DNA from: Selaginella moellendorffii
Lineage: Eukaryota > Streptophyta > Lycopodiopsida > Selaginellales > Selaginellaceae
DNA length: 58,327 nucleotides
Reading direction: 5' to 3'
Assembly: GCF_000143415.4 (NCBI RefSeq)
Contig: NW_003314287.1
Location: 139,841-198,167, forward strand
A model generated the notes under the pieces. It did no database searches. It saw nothing but the letters and a program-made list of their open reading frames with translations, and was not told the DNA's origin. The position numbers and the translations under genes were made by a program. Shown in pieces: positions 51,966 to 58,327 of this stretch (position 1 is its first letter; every line of letters begins with the position of its first letter).

Positions 51966-54559
51966 TCCGGATGAGCGCCTCCTCGGTGTTGAAGAGATAC
52001 GCCGCCAGCGCTTTCGCCAGCTCCGTCTTTCCGACTCCAGTCGGCCCCATGAACATGAAGCTCGCGATCGGCCGGTTTGGATCGGACAGCCCGGCTCGCG
52101 AGCGCTGGATAGCGTCGGCTACTGCCTGAACAGCCGGCTCCTGTCCAACGACGCGCTTGTGGAGCTCGTCATCGATGTGTAGCAGCTTCTCCATCTCGGA
52201 CTGGAGGAGCTTCGAGACCGGGATGCCCGTCCACTTGCTGACGATCTCCGCGATATCGTCGGACGTTACCTCCTCTCGGAGCATGGAACTTCCTCGGCTT
52301 TGGTAGTCGTCCAAGTTCTTCTCGGCCACTTCGAGCTGCCGCTGCAAGCTCATGAGGCTGCCATATTTCAGCTCTGCCGCGCGGTTCAAGTCGTAGTCCC
52401 GCTCGGCCTGCTGGATCTCAAGGTTCACTCTGTCTACCTCCTCTTTGATGGATTGGATTTTGAGCATGACGGATTTTTCGTGCTCCCACTGCTGCGTGAC
52501 TTCTTTCTGTTTCTCTTTCAGAGCTTCGAGCTCGACGTTCAGCTTGTCCAGCCGGTCCCGGGAGGCCTTGTCCGTGTCGTTCTTGAGCGACAGCCTCTCC
52601 ATCTCCAGCTTCAAAACGGCGCGGTCGATCTCATCGAGATGAGTTGGTTTGGATGTTATTTCCATCTTGAGCTTCGCAGCTGCTTCGTCAACGAGGTCGA
52701 TGGCTGCAGTGAAAAAAACAGAGAAAAAGTTGACCATGATATGAAAATCAAAGTGGACTGTTGATACCTTTGTCGGGCAGAAATCTGTCGCTGATGTATC
52801 TGTCAGAGAGCAACGCGGCGGCAACGAGCGCACTGTCAGAAATGCGCACGCCATGATGCAGCTCGTAGCGCTCGCGCAGTCCTCGAAGTATCGAGATAGT
52901 GTCCTCAACCGTGGGCTGGTCCACAAAGACTTGCTGAAAGCGACGCTCCAGCGCGGGATCTTTTTCAATATACTTCCGATACTCGTCGAGAGTTGTGGCA
53001 CCAATGCACCGCAGCTCTCCGCGACCGAGCATAGGCTTTAGAAGGTTCCCGGCATCCATTGCGCCGTTTGTAGCTCCTACGAATCATATCCTCCGGTTAG
53101 ATGTGCTCACAAGCAATTTAAAATCTCTCAACTAACCTGCGCCAACAACTGTGTGGATCTCGTCGATGAAAAGGATGATCCGTCCATCAGACTCAGACAC
53201 CTCCTTCAAGACCGCTTTCAACCGGTCTTCAAATTCACCGCGATACTTAGCGCCGGCTATCAACGCACCCATGTCAAGAGAAACAAGCTGCCAGTCAAAA
53301 GAAGATTTAGTATCTAGTTTATGCTGCATTAAGTCAAAAGCCGTACCTTTCGATCGATCAAAGCTTCGGGTACATCCCCTTGTACAATACGCTGAGCTAA
53401 CCTGAAGTTGACGAGTTTTTTAGATACGCAACGAAAGATAAACAACACTTCCTACCCTTCAGCGATGGCTGTTTTGCCGACTCCAGGCTCACCAATAAAA
53501 ACCGGATTGTTCTTTGTTCTCCTGCAGAGAATCTGGATGCAGCGCCGGATTTCGTCATCCCGTCCTATCACAGGGTCAAGCTTTCCTTGACGAGCCATTT
53601 CGGTCAAGTCCTTTCCGTACTTGTCCAAAGCCTCGTATTTTCCTTCCGGTGCTGAAAACCAGAACTTCACACGTTTAGTACAGAAATTTAGGAAACCATA
53701 TGAGAAAGCATTACATTGATCAGTGACTTTCTGCGATCCCCGAATAGATTCAACTGCAGTTCTCAAGGCTTTAGCGGTAATCTGGTATTCTTTAAAGAGA
53801 ACTTGCCCGAATCGTTTGTCTTGCAAATACCCCAAGAGCAAGTGCTCAATGGAGACGTAGGAGTCCCCCATGTCTTTCATGAAGCCTCTTGCCCGGTCGA
53901 GAAGTGCTTCCAGCTCTCGCCCAAGCATAGAACCCCCGGTCTCACCGACAATCTAAACCATAGCTCACGTAAGACTCACAAAACAATGCAGCTGAAAACC
54001 AGAAACACATACCTTTGGCTGCCGCTGAATGAACCTCTCCGTAGATTCGAGGAGCCCAGTGTTGTCGACACCAACTTTTCCAAAAACTCGCCTTGCCAAA
54101 CCATTCTTCTGTTCTAGGAGAGCTTTCATCAGGTGCTCCGTCTCGACGATTTGCTGCTTGTTCTCCTTGGCGATTTCCGGGGACGCGACAATCGCCTGCC
54201 ATGCCATGTCCGTAAAGTCGGCCTGGCTAATCTGTGAGTGAAGAAACAAAAGAATGATAGAAACGTCGTAAGTTCTAAAGCACGAACGGAAGAGCTAGAC
54301 TTACTCGTCCATCTTTCCCTGGTGATGCAGCACACCGGGTAACAACGCGAAAATTCCTTCCATGCTGCCTTGTCAAAAACCTCTTGGAGCTCAAATTCGT
54401 TGCTCGCAAGCCTTGGAAAGAGCTAAACCCGCGCTCCTCTCTCCGGTAGCATCGCACCACACTTCTAGTCGATCGAGAGAGCACTAAATTCGCCGCCGAT
54501 TCTCGCTGCGCCGCATTGAAACACGACTGGACCAATCCCGAGGTGGAAGCAGCAGCCAT
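51122..54559 (-). CDS. CLPB3: plastid ClpB disaggregase (Hsp100)
   Basis: Nine exons on the minus strand: 54305-54559, 54013-54231, 53715-53952, 53456-53651, 53347-53401, 53137-53287, 52768-53076, 51523-52703 and 51122-51454, giving 978 residues. A Ser/Arg-rich transit peptide ends near [11 protein letters not shown]. Then come the Clp N-domain repeats ([20 protein letters not shown]), AAA-1 with Walker A GEPGVGKT and Walker B ILFIDEIH, a long ClpB-type middle coiled coil ([17 protein letters not shown]), and AAA-2 with [18 protein letters not shown] and NRIDEYIVF. The middle domain and missing ClpP-binding loop separate it from ClpC. It rescues aggregated proteins in the chloroplast stroma with Hsp70. 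The symbol is by similarity. No clear heat shock element was found in the promoter by eye. Confidence 0.95.
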
Positions 54560-55425
54560 AGAGCAGAGGAAATTCCCACCGATTGAGCTGGAGCTCGCGA
54601 ATTCTCGCGATCACTGCCCGCGATATTTATGTGTAGCTCTCACCGCCAATCCCTGCCTCCCCACGAACCCTAGCCCAGCCCTAATATTACCGACATTGTG
54701 ACACGTCGCGAATATTTGAGAACGCTCTAGACGATGATCATGGTCCACACATTTTCTCTAGAGCTCTGCCAGCGTGGCACTATTTGCTGACCTGGAAGAT
54801 TGTGTGTCACGTGTCTGATAGCATCGGAGATAGCCGGAAAAGGTAAGAAAACGTTTTCGTTTTTCTTTGACCGGTTTGACTGGCAGCTCACCTAACCCGG
54901 CAGTTTAATTGTTCTTTTTTGACCGGCAGATCAAAACGTGTCCAGTGGCCGTCACGGCTGAGGGGTCGACCGGCACGACTGATGTCAGTGACGGTGAGGG
55001 ATGAGGGGCAAAAGAGAGAAGTGCGCCTCACGTAAGCAAACAACACCTTTGGGTTAGTTTTTATAGGCCGAGAATCCCAGCCCAGGCCGCCCAGGGCTCG
55101 CCTTGCGCTGGATCGATCTTGGATTTGATCGATCTCTCCAAGGAATTCCTCGGTTTTGCGGCTAAATCTCGTCGCGGCTCACACATTTTGGCGGAGGAAT
55201 CGCATCGCGGCGGCGTCCATAAGAAATGCTTCCGTGATTGCCCAGGAACTAGGTAGCGCGTCCACGCAGGTAGGCACGATATTTCGGCCATTCCACTCGC
55301 ATTCCGGGCATGATCGCTCTAGCATTGATTCGATTGGAATCGATTGCGCCATAAATGGTGTCCTAAAACTTTCGATTTCCTCGCAGACTTTCCACTCGCC
55401 CTCTCTAGGCTAATCGATCGCCTCC
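54560..55425. promoter_or_regulatory. divergent intergenic region, ClpB and CCR-like genes
   Basis: 866 bp between start codons. On the right it holds a probable 5' UTR intron of the CCR-like gene (55270-55386, CACGCAG|GTAGGC to TCCTCGCAG|ACTT). The rest is likely promoter. No obvious TATA box or full heat shock element triplet was seen. Confidence 0.5.
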
Positions 55426-56895
55426 ATGACGATTGAGAGCGTAAAGGATGCTGTCAAGGACACTGTCTGTGTGACCGGCGCCAATGGATTTGTGGCTTCT
55501 TGGCTCGTCAAGCTCCTCCTGGAAAGAGGATACACAGTCCATGGAACGGTGAGAAATCCCGGTACGCGAGTAAATTCTTCTCGACTTCCATGTCTCTTCT
55601 ACCTTTTATCTCTTACCATGGATCTTTCTCTATTTTTTTTCCTTTATCCAGATGATGAGAGGAACGATCACTTAAAAGCTTTCGATGGCGCAAAAGAGAG
55701 GCTCAGCCTGTGGAAAGCGGACATACTTGACTATGAAAGTATCTCGGCTGCTACAAAGGGTTGTCAAGGAATTTTCCACACGGCCTGTCCGGTCACTGAT
55801 GATCTTGGGATTGTCCAGGTATGTAGCAAGTAGATCTTTGGCATTTTCCGATCATAGCTTAGTATAAAAAACGACAATGATAGGACATCCACCTCCATCT
55901 CTGACATTATTTGCCTTTGGTGGAATGCATTATGTAGGAACCAGCTGTTCGTGGCACTTTAAACATACTCAAGGCCGCAGTGGAGCACCATGTGAAGCGA
56001 GTCGTTCTCACATCCTCCGTGGGGTCCGTTTACATGGATCCGAAGAGGCCCGTGGAAGAGGTCGTGAGCGAGGAGATGTGGAGCGACGTTCAGTATCTCA
56101 AGGACACAAGAGTAGGCGTTTTCTCTTGTTTTGGTTTTCATCTACTTCGTGAACTAACAGGGAGAGTTTTCCAGAATGGCTACTGCCTCGCAAAAACTTT
56201 GGCCGAGTCGGCTGCCTGGGAGTTCGCAAACCAGAGCCATGTGGATATGGTGACTGTGAATCCGTCAGTGGTTCTTGGCCCGCTGCTTCAGAGCACGATG
56301 AATGCTAGCACCACACACATCCTCAAGTATCTTACAGGCAAGCTTCTGTCAATGTAGCTTGCTAGAATTTCGCACCGTTTGTTCTAACGGTGAATGAATT
56401 TATCACGCAGGAGCAACCAAAGTGTACACGAATCACTGTCAAGCTTACGTCGACGTGAGAGATGTGGCCGAGGCACACATTCTCGTGTACGAGGAGCCTA
56501 GTGCTTGCGGGAGGTACTTGTGTGCTGAGAACATACTCCACCGCGGGGAGGTTGTGGAGGCCATGGCAAAACTTTTTCCGGACTATCCAATCCCGCGAAA
56601 GTGAGTGATCGCTGTTTATTCGGTTACGTCGTCTGTTGTTTGTTTTTTTTTTTTTTTTTCCTTTCCTCGTTTGCTTTCTCGTTGTTTTCGTTGTCTTTGC
56701 TTTCATAACACTGTTTGTGGTGCTAAAAACGTTTGCTTTGTTTTTTTTGCCAGGCCCAAAGACGATTCTCCGCGTGTGAAATCGTGGAAGATTTCAACCA
56801 GGCGGCTGCAGGATTTGGGGCTCAAGTTTAGGCCCTTTGAGGAGTACATTGCAGACACAGTCCACAGCCTGCAAGAGAAGGGATTCATACAATAG
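55426..56895 (+). CDS. cinnamoyl-CoA reductase-like NADPH-dependent reductase
   Basis: Six exons: 55426-55561, 55652-55818, 55938-56111, 56175-56337, 56411-56600 and 56754-56895, giving 323 residues. It is a short-chain dehydrogenase of the extended CCR/DFR family: [20 protein letters not shown] (NADPH-binding Rossmann fold), [23 protein letters not shown] and [11 protein letters not shown] carrying the catalytic Tyr and Lys. The CCR signature NWYCY is changed to NGYCL, so true cinnamoyl-CoA activity is uncertain and it is better called CCR-like. The cofactor loop VRNP with Arg fits NADPH. It would reduce a CoA ester or a related carbonyl in the cytosol. Intron 4 (56338-56410) uses a GC donor, ACAG|GCAAGC. 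Confidence 0.92.
56338..56410 (+). other. GC-AG intron in CCR-like gene
   Basis: Donor ACAG|GCAAGC, the usual strong context for GC donors; acceptor CACGCAG|GAGC. Excision joins YLTG to ATKVYTN as in the family. Confidence 0.8.
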
Positions 56896-58327
56896 AAACC
56901 AAATTATTAATTTAGCTATGTTAATGAGCTATCCTCAAGCTCTATTTTTCATTTTTTTTATTTTACTTTTCATCTTTTATAAATATATGTGCATATAACT
57001 CCATGCATATTAATTATAATTAATGTATAGCGATCTCAAAAATACTTAACTTGACGGTTTAGATTACTTCTGCGATTATGCTGCTTTTCCAAGTGGCTAT
57101 GCACGGCGAGGCAGACTTGGCAACGGTAAACACCAAGAGTTTTTTCATCCCCTCCTTCTCAACATCAGGACTGGCCTCTCGGGACGTTCCATTTAGGCGC
57201 CATCGCTTCGCTCCCCGATGCCAAATGCGGCAATCATCAGAAAAGGAGCCATCTTGGATGTCAAAGTTGTCCGGGATTTGCAGAGGTAGGAGTGCCACAA
57301 AGTCATGCTCGCCTTTTGCTACCATTTGGACGACAAGGAGCTTGATCAGGCAAGAAGAAGAAGAGCTCTACATCAATCGTCACCTCCCTCGAGCTCAAGC
57401 CCACGAGATCGTGCGCGAGATCTCTCAAGTTTTGCCACAGTCGTCATACCGGTGGCTAGATTCGACAGCAAAGTGCCGGGACGTGGAGGTGAGGAGCAAG
57501 AGCTCGTCCATTCTTGCACCTGTTCTTGGGATCGAAGTCGTCAGTGAGCTGAGCCGGAACAGATGCGAGATGGAATTCTACATGGGCGAGCTCGTCCAAG
57601 CTCCCGTTTTGCAGCAGCTGGTGACTGACTTCGTGTTCTATTATTGGTTTCCACGCACAGGATCTTCATGAAGGTGAGCATACCCCCAGAGAGTCTGAGC
57701 TGGCTTGGTCAATTCTGGGCTGGAAACGCTGATCAAGAGGTGATTATACCACAATTATGAATTATGATAACAACATAGCCACCTTATGCAAAGTACAAAA
57801 AGTTGTATGTGTGACATTTTTTGCTCCACAGTAAGACCGTGGGTAGGCTGTGCAGGATTAATTAATATTATGCAATAAAATCTTTGTTTTGGATTGTAAA
57901 TTTGGAGAGACCTAGACTTACCATTGCATATGAATATACCAAAAGTTGTTCTCCATTATTCAATTCTCAATTCTAGGGAATTGATTGTTGTTAAAGTATA
58001 GATAGTCTTTGAGATTATGTAGATAAACAGTTGGCACTTGTTCTTATGATCTATCTCTCAGTTAACACTAGCATTAAACTCTATTGTTACATATGATTAT
58101 AGTTTTGTTATACCCAATTGAAAACTTTGTTTCCAAAAAAGTTACTATTCCTACCTAATATGAGCCAATACATATTTTCTCTGCCTCTTTAAAACTTGAG
58201 AAATGCAATTAAAATTGGCACTACTATTTTATATTAGAAGAGAAAAACAAATAATAGAACAATAATTGTTACCAATGTTTAATTATGGTAGGTATTGTGA
58301 TTTTAACAGCAGATTCTCTAACTTTGG
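56896..58327. other. AT-rich intergenic island with one GC-richer ORF
   Basis: AT-rich on both sides of a GC-richer patch at about 57070-57670. The patch is described separately. From 57750 to the end I see no gene. Confidence 0.5.
57078..57671 (+). CDS. uncertain 197-codon ORF, unknown family
   Basis: Opens at ATG 57078 and ends TGA 57669-57671. The composition is Arg/Ser-rich at first (FRRHRFAPRCQMRQSSEKE), then more protein-like (REISQVLPQSSYRWLDS; SRNRCEMEFYMGELVQAPVL). Parts of the other two forward frames are also open, so the true reading may shift between frames as in a decayed gene. No domain is recognised. Confidence 0.25.
   Translation: MLLFQVAMHGEADLATVNTKSFFIPSFSTSGLASRDVPFRRHRFAPRCQMRQSSEKEPSWMSKLSGICRGRSATKSCSPFATIWTTRSLIRQEEEELYINRHLPRAQAHEIVREISQVLPQSSYRWLDSTAKCRDVEVRSKSSSILAPVLGIEVVSELSRNRCEMEFYMGELVQAPVLQQLVTDFVFYYWFPRTGSS

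Noticed and set aside
1-58327. CRISPR array, rRNA or tRNA genes
   Set aside because: No regularly spaced repeats and no rRNA or tRNA sequence or cloverleaf was recognised; a eukaryotic nuclear region is indicated throughout.

Overview
The window reads as nuclear DNA of a land plant, most like a lycophyte of the Selaginella type. This is inferred from many intron-dense plant genes with very short introns (about 45-90 nt), plastid-targeted proteins, a class XI myosin, an intronless PLS-type PPR gene, and an LRRC45-like gene typical of lineages that build centrioles. Compact GC-rich gene clusters alternate with AT-rich, nearly gene-free islands (1-3271, 15802-17050, about 34960-37150, 56900-58327).

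Layout. 1-3271: AT-rich, one candidate small secreted protein. 3272-15801: a Ty3/gypsy LTR retrotransposon (plus strand, 177-bp LTRs) whose integrase is split by a second, chromodomain-bearing Ty3/gypsy element (7574-15095, minus strand, LTRs of about 1.15 kb, 5-bp target duplication ATAAA). Both copies carry nonsense codons and frameshifts. The inner copy also has two segments that look like small GT-AG introns inside its integrase. 17051-18727: an uncertain ORF, then a heat shock factor-binding protein (HSBP) gene with a U12-type AT-AC intron. 19746-21366: endo-beta-mannanase. 21962-23965: Lys/Glu-rich membrane protein. 24638-25579 (minus): Ser/His-rich protein. 26608-29220 (minus): PPR protein. 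29357-31257: candidate plastid beta-rich protein. 31792-34957: 23-exon LRR plus coiled-coil protein like LRRC45. 37159-38897: divergent protein kinase. 39363-45820 (minus): myosin XI. 46392-47476 (minus): CPP1/CDF1-like J-like membrane chaperone. 47576-48484 (minus): plastid ribosomal protein bS6. 48674-50949: SET-domain methyltransferase with an apparent 1-nt frameshift. 51122-54559 (minus): plastid ClpB. 55426-56895: cinnamoyl-CoA-reductase-like enzyme.

There is no operon logic. Several neighbours share plastid proteostasis or translation themes (CPP1, bS6, ClpB, SET/Rubisco-LSMT type), and several are divergent with very short shared promoters (PPR/29357 gene; bS6/SET). Exon borders were placed by hand from splice consensus, reading-frame continuity and remembered family sequences. 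No alignment or database search was run.
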